A stretch of DNA of 64,000 nt from Odiellus spinosus (taxonomy: Eukaryota > Arthropoda > Arachnida > Opiliones > Phalangiidae), in the NCBI GenBank assembly GCA_963920705.1, contig OY987226.1, forward strand, positions 2,172,501-2,236,500, read 5' to 3'. Shown piece by piece: positions 48,501 through 58,342 of the stretch. Position 1 is the stretch's first letter. Each line of letters begins with the position of its first letter. The position numbers were made by a program, and so were the translations under genes. The notes below the pieces were generated by a model. The model had not been told where the DNA came from, made no database searches, and was given only the letters and a program-made list of their open reading frames with translations.

Positions 48501-48765
48501 TTCCCTTGTCTTACCACTTTTCCCTTGTCTTACCACTTTTCCCTTGTCTTACCACTTTTCCCTTGTCTTACCACTTTTTCCCCTGTCTTACCACTTTTTC
48601 CCCTGTCTTACCACTTTTTCCCCTGTCTTACCACTTTTTCCCCTGTCTTACCACTTTTTCCCCTGTCTTACCACTTTTTCCCCTGTCTTACCACTTTTTC
48701 CCCTGTCTTACCACTTTTCCCTTGCAGGGTGACCACTTTTCCCTTGTCTTACCACTTTTCCCTTG
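33501..48765 (+). repeat. 15.3-kb satellite array of 19/20/22-bp units
   Basis: About 770 units of three forms: CTTACCACTTTTTCCCCTGT (20 bp), CTTACCACTTTTCCCTTGT (19 bp), and a 22-bp form with an extra TA (CTTATACCAC). Mixed forms also occur. The plus strand is mostly pyrimidine. Rare point variants (CTCTGTC, CTCCTGTC, TTTACCC, TTGCCCC) recur at fixed distances and show higher-order periods of 1,720 bp and about 4.65 kb. Long open frames (up to 4,781 codons in three forward frames) exist only because the unit lacks a forward stop. They end at the TGA inside MITE-end motifs. Confidence 0.97.
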
Positions 48766-48779
48766 CAGGGTGACCACTT
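47443..48779 (+). repeat. MITE-end motifs embedded in the satellite
   Basis: The string CAGGGTGACCACTTTTCC, the terminal motif of the flanking MITE, occurs at 47,443, 47,880, 48,725 and 48,766. At the first three it runs straight back into satellite units. At the fourth it continues into the complete right MITE copy. Confidence 0.9.
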
Positions 48780-49225
48780 TTCCTATATTTCCTATTTTTT
48801 CCTATATTTTCACCTCCTTCCTATATTCTCCTATAATTTAATGTCAATTCCTATAATCTCCTATATTTCTACTCAAAATCTCTAGTTAAGGGTAAAGTTC
48901 TAAATCATACTGTCAGCTGTGGCTGTATAAGATTATTTTAGCTTAACTGTACATTTTCCAGTTAAAATAGTCTGTAACATTCCATACTATTTAAGCAATT
49001 GGGTCATATTAATACCACGTTTAAACCGGTGGAGAGAGTTGTGACACAATAATAAACATGGTTCCTAATTTTAATTATTTATTTTCCTATTTTATCATAT
49101 ATTTTACACTTCTTCCTATATTATCCTATATTTTACATAAAATTCTTCCTATATTTTCCTATATTTCGCAAAGAAATTTCCTATATTTCCTATATAGGAT
49201 TTTCAAATTTTCAGTGGTCACCCTG
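48766..49225 (+). mobile_element. 460-bp MITE (TATATTTCC family), right copy
   Basis: Same ends as 33,113-33,500 and clearly related inside, but with extra sequence around 48,933-48,980 (TTTAGCTTAACTGTACATTT) and scattered substitutions, so the two copies are not recent twins. CAATCG follows at 49,226-49,231. Confidence 0.9.
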
Positions 49226-49285
49226 CAATCGTTGAACGCAGAATAAATCATTTTTCTTCCTTTTCGTCGGACCTTTTAAATATAT

Positions 49286-49623
49286 CAGAAGCCGATGAAA
49301 CCCTCCTTTGAAGTCTATTACTCCCGGGTCTTGTCTACCCCTCTCTGTATGGGTTATTCTCAAAAGGCGCGATTCGTACGCCTCCTAACGGTAGATGTTT
49401 TCGGAGCGGGAGCTCGTCGAGCGAATATCTCTAGCAACCTTGGAGTTCGTCAACCAAACGTCGTCGTTTGTGGAGAGAGAGAATTTCCAATTTTCCGTAG
49501 ACAGGGGGGTATGAAGTAGGACCCCTCCGATCTCGTAAAATTGGGAATTTTACCCATACAGAGAGGAGCGCTATATGGAACATTAGAGTAGTAGACTTCA
49601 AAGGAGGGTTTCATCGGCTTCTG
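49286..49623 (-). mobile_element. 338-bp MITE, family 1, copy d
   Basis: CCCGGGTCTTG side first, as in copies b and f. It starts CAGAAGCC and ends GGCTTCTG. The flanks AAATATAT and ATTATACT are AT-rich and only loosely alike, so no clean target duplication remains. Confidence 0.9.
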
Positions 49624-50002
49624 ATTATACTTAGATTAAATTATATTTTTTGCAAACCAAATATTTGTTCATAGAGTTCGTTTTTCAGCCCTTTTTTTTT
49701 TATTAATTTAGATAATTCTTTTTAATATCATAACTGTTAGATGTTGGGATTGAAATTTTCACAACTAGTTTGAGCTGGTTTTATTTTCCAGGGAAAACTT
49801 ATAACTACTGTTTAATACTTTGAGACGATTAGTTCTAATTAAATTTGGAATTAAGAGAAGCATGTATCCTGTTTCATTGTCATACTTATTTCCCGCTTAT
49901 TGTTTAAAATAATATCGCGCTTAACAGATGGCGAAATAATAATTTAATCTTTTAAAATTCTCAATTACACTTAATTGTTCCAACGTTTGGTGATGAAACC
50001 CC
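49624..50002. other. AT-rich sequence, nothing recognised
   Basis: No gene, RNA or repeat was recognised. Confidence 0.5.
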
Positions 50003-50122
50003 AAGGAAATTGATTATAAAATAAGGAAATATTTTTGGTGAGTTATATTATTGTTTTTCTCATTATTTTAGCATTCTTAATCGATTAAAAATAGGTTGTT
50101 TTGGCCTTTCATTCTCCCTTTA
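50003..50122 (+). repeat. Single arm of the 490-bp fold-back element
   Basis: It matches the right arm at 58,036-58,156 closely (GATTATAAAATAAGGAAATA through TTTGGCCTTTCATTCTCCC). The left arm is missing here. Confidence 0.85.
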
Positions 50123-50459
50123 AACGATAAGGAATCGTTAAAAAATCGCGTGTTAGGTTGCATTCTCCCTTTAAATACTTCAATTATTCTAGTTTTAAAT
50201 GGTGAAACAGATTAGTTTCCAAAACTAAATTTATGGAAAAACTATCTTGAACCATAGTAGCGTGTTTGACTTTTTTTAATTCATAAAAAACTATATTTTA
50301 CTATTCTATTTTAATAGCTCGTGTTTCTATAATTTGCATACCGGTAATGATATAACTTAGATCACAATATTATCATATAATTATCCACGCCCATAATAGT
50401 TTTCTAACTTTTAAGGCAGCTTTAGCAGAAGGCGATCACGTGAGAAGTTAATTTCTATA

Positions 50460-50880
50460 AAACTTTAAAGTGAGGCTATCACGGATTTTTCAAAATGGAA
50501 ATTGAGTAGCATTAGGTGAAGATCGTTTATATTCAATTATATTAACATAACAGTAAAAATATTTTTAAAATAAATATTTCAGACAATACGACGTCATCAC
50601 TATGGTCGCGTGATTTCGTTATTGTAGAGCCTACAGAAGGGTTGCCACAGGTCAGGGAAAACAGGGAAAGGTCAGGGAATTTGAAAATGAACCATAAAAG
50701 TCAGGGGAATGTCAAGGAATTTAAAAATTAACCAAAAAAATTAGGAAAAAGTCAGGGAATTTGAATCTGAAAAAACTGTGGCAACCCTGTACAGTTGATT
50801 TTCGCGCGTTCTGGTATCGCTGATAAAGTCGTTTTCGTGCGGTCTTTTTTGTGAAAGTACTTAATTCAGAAAGTCTCACT
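50460..50880 (+). repeat. Dispersed repeat family 4, copy 1, with nested MITE
   Basis: It is shared with 51,320-51,640: AAATTGAGT, then a middle part, then ACGTCATCACTATG and a common 3' end (AAAGTACTTA, CAGAAAGTC). Fragments lie at 13,264-13,350 and 15,090-15,165. The copy is interrupted by the element at 50,638-50,788. Confidence 0.7.
50638..50788. mobile_element. 151-bp MITE with 13-bp perfect inverted repeats
   Basis: The ends AGGGTTGCCACAG and CTGTGGCAACCCT are exact inverted repeats. The interior consists of GTCAGGGAA-type sub-repeats like those at 1-302. TACAG occurs next to both ends with a 1-bp offset and may be the target duplication. Confidence 0.88.
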
Positions 50881-51319
50881 TTTCGTATCAAAATTAACGT
50901 CCCAGAAATAATCTACGTCATAAATGGTATTTAAGAAAGTGTGGAGAAATTCACTTCTAACGTGATCAGCTTCTGATTGTAGAAATGGAAAAAATACCTA
51001 TTATTCAAATCATGTTTTGGTTGGATTTACATACCGGTATAGCACTAATAGACTCAATATTATATTCACACCTCTAGGCGTAATTTTTATTTTTTTTTAA
51101 TTAACTTTATATACATTACTACAATAATTAGGTATTCGTATATTTAAATTACATTTTAAATTAGCTTATTCTACCCTGGAACCTTATGGAAAGACTTAAA
51201 TGATGTTTTAATGTTTTATCATTTTAATTCATTTAATTTGTGGACTATAATATAAGTGCAATGACCTCTTAACTCATTGGGTCACATGGGTTCAGTCATT
51301 TAGATTGAGTCTTACCTAT

Positions 51320-51640
51320 AAATGGAGAGTTTTTCATGAACTCCAAATATAAATTGAGTCATATTTTCGGAAAGATCGTTAAAAAACGATTCAAAATATA
51401 TATACATATGTTATAGAACAAAATTACAACGACAGTAAAAATACATATTTTAGAATCGCCATTTTCGAAATTTTTAAAATAAAAATTCCCGGCGATACTA
51501 CGTCATCACTATGATCACGTGGCGAAACCACGTAGCTATTGTAGCTACTACTACGTTCTGGCACGTGATAAGGTCGCTTTCGCGCCGTCTTTTTCGTAAA
51601 AGTACTTATTACAGAAAGTCAATGATAAAACTAATAATAT
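51320..51640 (+). repeat. Dispersed repeat family 4, copy 2
   Basis: It lacks the nested MITE and so serves as an approximate empty site for 50,460-50,880. It contains CATGAACTCCAAATATAAA, ACTACGTCATCACTATGATC and GGTCGCTTTCGCGCCGTC. Confidence 0.7.
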
Positions 51641-52227
51641 AATCCTTAGACAGGACCTCTAACCATATAAAATATAAAACCTAGTAATTAATTTTTGGTT
51701 GAGGTTTGACCATTAATCGGCGTCTAATTAAAGACCGAAATAGCGCGCAGAAGAGCGTTAAAATTACTTTTTTCTTGGTATTTTTTTGGTTTTCTTCTTC
51801 TGATTGAAATCTATCGTACCGCTATCTTGGAAAGCTAGTTTTAACCTCGCTTTCAGACAAGGGATCCTCTATTTCTTATAGAAATAAATATTTATTACAT
51901 TTTCTTCATACGCCAAGTCTGTCTCACTTCCGGTGGCGTGATTGGCATGAAGAATTTGACGAAAAACGATAGATCTTTAAGCCACGCGTTGCTGGTTTCG
52001 CGTTAAGGCCTATTCAAACGTTGCGTAAACTCGAGTTTAGTACACTAAATTAAACTGATTGTTTGAATTGAACGAGTTGAGTCATCAAAATGTATCATGT
52101 GTTAGAAACAAGATGGTCTATTGGGTCACGGTAGTTGAGCAACATAAGATGTTAAAGGACCTACCTGCTCTGAACTTTGCCCCTTTAAAATGCTCTTCCC
52201 TTAGGCACACAGCCTAGCTTTGACTCT
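51641..52227. other. Gene-free stretch
   Basis: No gene, RNA or repeat was recognised. Confidence 0.5.
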
Positions 52228-52996
52228 ACAATTTGTTATGGACAACGTCGTCTGCTAAGCTAAAAAATTAAAACATGCGATTCGTGCGCTATCTTTGACT
52301 GTACAAAGTTGCTAGAATGTTAAAAAAAGCATTTGAATAATGCTAAATCTAGTTCTTGATTATTTTCACGCGTACAGTGCGTGCCACGGATATTTCATGA
52401 AGCCAAATGTGTGGTTCTTTAATTAGCGGAAGGTTCTACTTTTTATTAAATGCCAAAATCTGAATCTTTTCCGTTTTTTTAACATTTCAAAGACATTTCA
52501 TTTCACCAAGTCTTATTTTTAGTAGTAGAACGAATTAAATCATTTTTATTTTCCTCTTCACCCTCCCTTTAATTATATCGCTAAGCCTAATCCATTATCA
52601 TGGAGATCCGTCTCAGTCTTAAATGTAATATTCTGTATAGCTACACCACCTGGGGCGTGCCAACCTAAGGGCAGCGGGGAAACATTTTCCCCGCCCTTTT
52701 TTCAATATCGCATTTTTTATGAGTAGGTGCGTGGGGTGGGGTTAGTCCTAAACACTTTGGCATAGCCCTGTAGGCCTCTTGCCTGTAGGGAGAGGTTCGT
52801 TCTACGCTCCAAGTCTCCTAAGCCTACTCCCACGGTCCGAAGACTCCGGACCTTGCAGGCTCTACAGCTTGGAGCCGTTGAATTTGTACCAAGAATAGAT
52901 TTGCGTCTATGGGTTTCGCAGTGCTCCTGGAGGCCGAGAGCGGTACAACGAAATACGCTATTATTTTAGCAGACGACGTTGGCCATAACAAATTGT
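52228..52996. repeat. Inverted repeat pair enclosing about 700 bp
   Basis: ACAATTTGTTATGGACAACG and the following TCGTCTGCTAAGC at 52,228-52,268 recur inverted at about 52,962-52,996. The enclosed DNA has a perfect small hairpin (GCGGGGAAA, then TTTCCCCGC, at about 52,674-52,696) and is GC-richer than its surroundings. It could be a MITE or the remnant of another element. An 89-codon minus-strand open frame that crosses the right arm is not supported. Confidence 0.65.
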
Positions 52997-53866
52997 TCTG
53001 CAATCTGCAGCCTGCACACAAAACTTGGCTGTGTTCAATTGTGCAGATAGGGTCTTTATTATAAAATAATATTATAAAATTATAATCGTTCATTTAAAGC
53101 TAATTAAAGGAAAAGATTTTTGGGATTTTTGATTAGAAAACAATTCATGATTGATTCAATAATACAATTTACCAGTTTTTCCTGGACATAAGCCATTCAA
53201 GTTATTAGCTTGAATAACAACATGATAAAAAAGAAAATTGATCCAAAATGGATGCGTAAAAGGTTTCGCTACATTAGGCCAAATGTAATGAAGAAAGAAA
53301 ATAGTAATTGTGGGGCTTCATAATGGTAATTCATTTAATTTTCATAAGATAATAAATACTTTAATTCCCTCTTATGAATTTAAAAAGTCCAGTATGTTTT
53401 TTCTGTTAGAAATTTAAGTTGTTTACTTAGGATTTGCTAAGCCTAAAGACCGGGTCTAAAAGTGCTTGAGTAGCGTTACTATTATAGCCACGTTAAGCCT
53501 TAGCGTTAATTTATTCATAATTTCTTGAATTTACCAGATATTACATTACACACTTTAATAAATAAAAGTTTCGTGTATTTTAACTGTTATACAATTAATA
53601 ATCGCTGTTACGAGAGTTTAAAGGGCCAGGTATTATTTGATTATCAAAGTATCGTAACTGTCTTTAAGCGAATGATTGTGGAAGCTGTGTATAAAAACAA
53701 GGGTCCAAATTAAACCTAATGGTTAATTAAGGGTACAGTGTTTTTCCCTATGTTATTGGCAACGTGTGTTACGTTTTGCGAGTAGTTTTCAAACCTACAT
53801 TAATCTGATCCGTGCAATTTTGGTAAACGAAAGTGTATGTTAATGTAAGATAAATTCATCTTTCAG
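52997..53866. other. Sequence upstream of the first USP exon found
   Basis: AT-rich. It ends in the acceptor TTCATCTTTCAG. I searched it for the short N-terminal exon expected for USP12/46 and did not find one. Confidence 0.5.
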
Positions 53867-56619
53867 GGAGCCAACGCCTCTCAGTTGGAGAAAGAGATTG
53901 GTCAAGATCAGTTCCCCTCCAACGAACATTATTTTGGGCTAGTTAATGTAAGATCATTGTAAAATTTGAAACAATACCTATAATTGTTAACGTTAATACG
54001 TATTTTCTTATTCTTCAGTTTGGGAACACTTGCTATTGCAATTCCGTACTGCAAGCTCTTTATTTTTGCAAGCCGTTTCGCGATAAAGTCCTCGACTATA
54101 AAGCCAAAAACAAGAGAACGAAAGAGACGTTATTAACGTGCCTGGCTGATCTTTTCTACAATATTGCCACGCAGAAAAAGAAAACTGGCACTCTCGCTCC
54201 CAAAAAATTCATCGCTAGATTACGGAAAGAAAATGATCTTTTCGATAACTATATGCAGCAAGATGCTCACGAATTTCTCAATTATTTATTGAACACCATA
54301 GCTGACATTCTTCAAGGTAAGGATCAAATAATTTCTTAAAACCTTTCACCTATTTTAATTTTTTATAAATTCTCCAATTCTTTTAACCGCAATTTTTCTC
54401 TTTTACAAAATGTTAACAGCAGAAAAACAACAACAAACCAATGCAAAAGGTAAAATGGGTGTTCTAAACGGCGAACCCCCTCATCAACCTCCTCACATTC
54501 AATCGCAAAATCAGCAACAGTCAAATAGTAAACCAGAACCAACGTGGGTTCATGATATCTTCCAGGGGACCTTAACGAATGAAACTAGGTGTTTAAATTG
54601 CGAAACGGTGAGCAAAAATTTACAAAAACCCCACATTACAGGGAGGGTGAAGAGGAGAATTTGGTTTATATTTGGTCCTTTTGATCTTAAGAATTTGCTC
54701 CCTATTTGCTTCTTATCTATAGAATTTGGTCCCTGTTTGGTTCTTATCTTTAGAATTTGGTTATTATCTTTAGAATTTGGTCCCTATTTGGTTATTATCT
54801 TTAGAATTTGGTCCCTGTTTGGTTCCTATTTTTAGAATTTGGTCCCTATTAGGTTCTTATCGTTAGAATTTGGTCCCTGTTTGGTTATTACCTTTAGAAT
54901 TTGGTCTCTATTTGGTTCTTACCTTTAGAATTTGGTCCCTATTTCATTCTTATCTTTAGAATTTGGTTCCTATCTTTAAAATTTGGTCCCTTATTTGGTG
55001 CCTGTCTTTAGAATTTGATCCCTATTTGGTTCCCATCTTTCGAATTTGGTTCCTATCTTTAGAATTTGATTCCTATCTTTAGAATTTGGTCCCTACTTGG
55101 TTCCTATCTTTAAAATTTGGCCCTTATTTGGTTCCTATCTTTAGAATTTGGTCCCTATTTGGTTCCTATCTTTAAAATTTGGTCCTTATTTGGTTCATAT
55201 CTTTATAATTTGGTCCTTATTTGGTTCCTATCTTTAGAATTTGGTTCCTATCTGTAGTATTTGTTTCCTATCTTTAGAATTTGGTTCCTATCTGTAGTAT
55301 TTGTTTCCTATCTTTAGGATTTGTTCCCTATATGGTTTCTATCTATAGAATTTGATCCCTATTTGGTTCTCATCTTTCGAATTTGGTTCCTATCTTTAGA
55401 ATTTGGTCCCTATCTTTAAAATTTGGTCCTTATTTGGTGCCTGTCTTTAGAATTTGGTCTCTATTTGGTTCCTATCTATAGAATTTGATCCCTATTTGGT
55501 TCCCATCTTTAGAATTTGGTCCCTATCTTTAGAATTTGGTCCCTACTTGGTTCCTATCTTTAGAATTTGGTTCCTATCTTTAGAATTTGGTTCCTATCTT
55601 TAAAATTTGGCCCTTATTTGGTTCCTATCTTTAGAATTTGGTTCTTATTTGGTTCCTATCTTTAAAATTTGGTCCTTATTTGGTTCCTATCTTTAGAATT
55701 TGGTCCCTATTTGGTTCCTATCTTTATAATTTGGTTTGTATATTATTTTATGATAAATTCCTTTTTCTATCAGATTTTGGTTGGAGCCCTGAGAATCAAT
55801 AAAAACAAAATCCTTGATTTTTTTCTTCTTCACTTTCCCTTCCAATTCAAATAGAAAACTGTTTAATTTTCATATTATTTTCCTAAAATCCTTCAGGTTA
55901 GCAGTAAAGACGAAGATTTTTTGGATTTATCGGTTGACGTAGATCAAAATACGTCTATTAGCCATTGTTTACGGGGTTTTAGCAATACGGAAACGCTTTG
56001 TTCCGAACATAAGTATTATTGCGAAAATTGTTGTAGTAAACAGGAAGCTCAGAAAAGGTAACGCCGAGTTTGAATACGATTATCGAGCGAAATGATCTAA
56101 TTACTATTTTGATTTGATTTAGAATGAGGGTGAAGAAATTACCAATGATTCTTGCCTTACATCTCAAACGTTTCAAATATATGGAACAGCAAAACCGACA
56201 CACCAAGTTGTCTTACAGGGTTGTCTTCCCACTAGAACTTCGCCTATTTAACACGGTAAATATAGTTCATTTTACTTATCGAGTCGCTCGTCACGTTTCA
56301 TCAAAATCTCCGTAGTTTTATTGTAGAATAGCAGGTGGTAATGAACAATTTGTAACAATATTTTGCTCAATATTGGCCGTAGCATGAGGAGAGGGAGATT
56401 CGACGCTTCATTACTCTTTTTTTAATTAACGCAGATATAATTAAACCATTATTTAAATTTTTTTATTTTAATCAGTCGGACGATGCTTACAACCCTGATC
56501 GTCTGTACGATCTGGTAGCTGTCGTGATCCATTGCGGCAGTGGACCAAACCGCGGCCATTACATCTGCATAGTCAAGAGTCACGGACTCTGGTTACTTTT
56601 TGATGACGACATTGTAGAG
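53867..56619 (+). CDS. USP46: Ubiquitin carboxyl-terminal hydrolase 12/46 orthologue, six exons, incomplete at both ends
   Basis: Exons: 53867-53947, 54019-54316, 54420-54607, 55897-56057, 56123-56255, 56476-56619, all GT-AG and in phase, 335 codons. USP12 and USP46 are cysteine proteases that remove ubiquitin and work with WD-repeat cofactors (WDR48, WDR20). The sequence follows the family from end to end: NEHYFGLVN, then the Cys box [56 protein letters not shown], zinc-finger Cys pairs (CLNC and CENC), [11 protein letters not shown], and the His box [10 protein letters not shown] followed by [10 protein letters not shown]. The catalytic Cys, His and Asp are all present. Vertebrate proteins are about 366-370 residues, so about 12 N-terminal and 33 C-terminal residues are missing. 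They should lie in an upstream exon and in a last exon outside the window or not recognisable. The loop after DILQ is Gln/Asn/Pro-rich and is the least conserved part. Confidence 0.97.
54657..55737 (+). repeat. Intronic minisatellite of 31-bp and 20-bp units
   Basis: It fills most of the third visible USP intron (54,608-55,896). The full unit combines TATCTTTAGAATTTGGTCCC with TATTTGGTTCC (31 bp). A short form, TATCTTTAGAATTTGGTTCC (20 bp), alternates irregularly with it. An open frame that runs from the preceding exon into this repeat is read-through, not protein. Confidence 0.92.
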
Positions 56620-57286
56620 GTAAGATTGGTAAGCCACACCACTCTTTTAAAAATTATTTGCTTTTTTTATTAAACGCGTGACAAAAACTGTCCCCAAACC
56701 TATTCTAGGGCCGGTAGAGGTCCTATAATACCTATAAAATCCTATATTTTTGCAAATAATCCTATAAAATCCTATATTTTTGCAAATAATCCTATAAAAT
56801 CCTATATTTTCGCAAAAATGCGCGAAAAGTCCTATAAAATCCTATAATTTGGAAATTTTGCGGATTTTACCCAACCTAAATGCAATCAACCTCGCGGTAA
56901 TAGTAAATTTGGTAGTTTTAAACATTCGGGCTCGTTTCGGTTGCGAGCGCTGAATGTTCATCACGCGCGAGGCAGTCTTGATCTCGCTTATGCAGCTAGA
57001 CAAGATATCTGGTGAATAATCGCTTGTAAGGCACGGATTAAGCTTATCTTCCGCTAGTTTTAATTAGTGAAAAAGCGCGAAAAGTCCTATGACATCCTAT
57101 AATTTTGACAAAAATCATTGAAAATCCTATAATTTCGGAGAAAAAATTGTATATTTCCTTGTATAAATTTTGAAATTCGTTTGGGGGGTCCTTACTATTC
57201 TACTTTTTAGTTGAGCAGGAGGCATTTAGACTTATTAGGAATGGAAATCTATGTTTAAAGTAGGCACAAAACTGTCGACTTAATTC
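56620..57286. other. Start of a long USP intron, with a CCTATAAAATCC repeat
   Basis: About 56,725-56,850 repeats CCTATAAAATCCTATA with a TTTTTGCAAATAAT link, and decayed units continue to about 57,140. The style resembles the MITE sub-repeats at 33,113 and 48,766 but is not identical, and no inverted ends were found. Confidence 0.6.
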
Positions 57287-57502
57287 GGGGAGATTGTCAA
57301 ATTGATCTCGTGCCAAGCTCGCGAATTTATTCTTTAGAAATTAAAGAGTTTCCATGAAGATATGTTTTACTTTTAGTTTATTCTACAGGAATACGTTAAA
57401 ATGAAAAGAAAAACTGACATCATGTGTATGTATAAAACAGCATCGCAGATATCTTGAGATTAGATTCGCGAGCTTGGCGCAAGATCAATTTGACAAGACC
57501 CC
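57287..57502. mobile_element. MITE family 5, copy 1
   Basis: The left end reads GGGGAGATTGTCAAATTGATC, then GTGCCAAGCTCGCGAA. The right end is the inverted form (GCGAGCTTGGCGCAAGATC, AATTTGACAAGACCCC). The interior has AAAACTGACATCATGTGTAT. A longer relative is at 59,982-60,383, and a fragment lies at about 8,930-9,040. Confidence 0.82.
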
Positions 57503-57539
57503 AATTGAGTTCCCATTCCGTGCTTTTTTTATTAAAGAG

Positions 57540-58342
57540 GAAAAACAAAATCTGGTGTTCATAAGCATCCTCTAATGGCTAAAACAGTGCAGGCTTAAAT
57601 AGGAACCCTTACGAAAAAAAAGTTAGTTTTAAGAGGTCTTGGGAAAGTCTTTCATTATGTCAAGAAGTCTTAAAGGGAGAATGAAAGGCCGAAACAACCT
57701 ATTTTTAATCGATTAGAATGCTAAAATAATGAGAAAAACAAAAATATAACTCATCAAAAATATTTCGTTATTTTATAATCAATTTCCAAAGTTCCAATGC
57801 TAAGCCTAGACTGCCTAGCTCGGTGAACTAGGCTAGCACGACCTGTATTTTTTTTAATATTCGCGGCTGTTCTTGTCGCCAATCACTAGCGAGTACGCGT
57901 ATTTTAAAAATACTCGTACTCGCTCATGATTGGCGACTAGATTAGACGGGAATATTAAAAACAAATGCTGCTCGTGCTCTCCTTGTTCGCTGAGCTAGGC
58001 AGCCAAGGCTTAGCATCTGCAAGTTTCGGAACTTTGGAAATTGATTATAAAATAAGGAAATATTTTTGGTGAGTTATATTATTGTTTTTCTCATTATTTT
58101 AGCATTCTTAATCGATTAAAAATAGCTTGTTTTGGCCTTTCATTCTCCCTTTAAAGACTTCCCCAAGACTTCTGTAGTGTTCTTGAAGACCTCTTCGGAT
58201 CAGACTAACTTTTTTCACTAAAGGAACTAACAAAACCTGGTGCGTGTCCGCTATTGATAAAGAATAAGCGGATGCGCGCGTAATTTTGTTATTTCCCAAT
58301 TTTTAGAGGGCGCTTATGAATGCCAAGTTTTGTTATTCACCT
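57540..58342. mobile_element. Palindromic element (family 6) split by another fold-back element
   Basis: The left outer part is ATCTGGTGTTCATAAGC through GGAACCCTTACG to TAAGAGGTCTTGGG. The right outer part is the inverted form (CTTCCCCAAGACTTC, GACCTCTTCGGATCAGAC, GCTTATGAATGCCAAG). An unsplit relative lies at 62,691-62,948. The fold-back at 57,669-58,157 sits exactly at the palindrome centre. Confidence 0.75.
57669..58157. mobile_element. 490-bp near-complete palindrome (fold-back element)
   Basis: It starts AAAGGGAGAATGAAAGGCC and ends with the inverse, GGCCTTTCATTCTCCCTTT. The two halves match imperfectly all the way to the centre (GTCGCCAATCACTAGCGAG on the left, its inverse on the right, around TATTTTAAAAATA near 57,905). 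It lies inside a presumed USP intron, so transcripts could form a hairpin of about 240 bp. Confidence 0.85.

Noticed and set aside
33501-48765. CRISPR array or telomere
   Set aside because: Units are directly adjacent with no unique spacers, and the unit is not a known telomere repeat.
33489-48841. Forward open frames of up to 4,781 codons in the satellite
   Set aside because: They are open in three forward frames at once because the 19-22-bp unit has no forward stop. There is no start context, domain or splice evidence, and the frames end at the first TGA of a MITE end.
54410-54835. 141-codon open frame continuing from the USP exon into the intron
   Set aside because: Only 54,420-54,607 is exon. 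The family sequence continues at 55,897 ([15 protein letters not shown]), and the rest reads the minisatellite.
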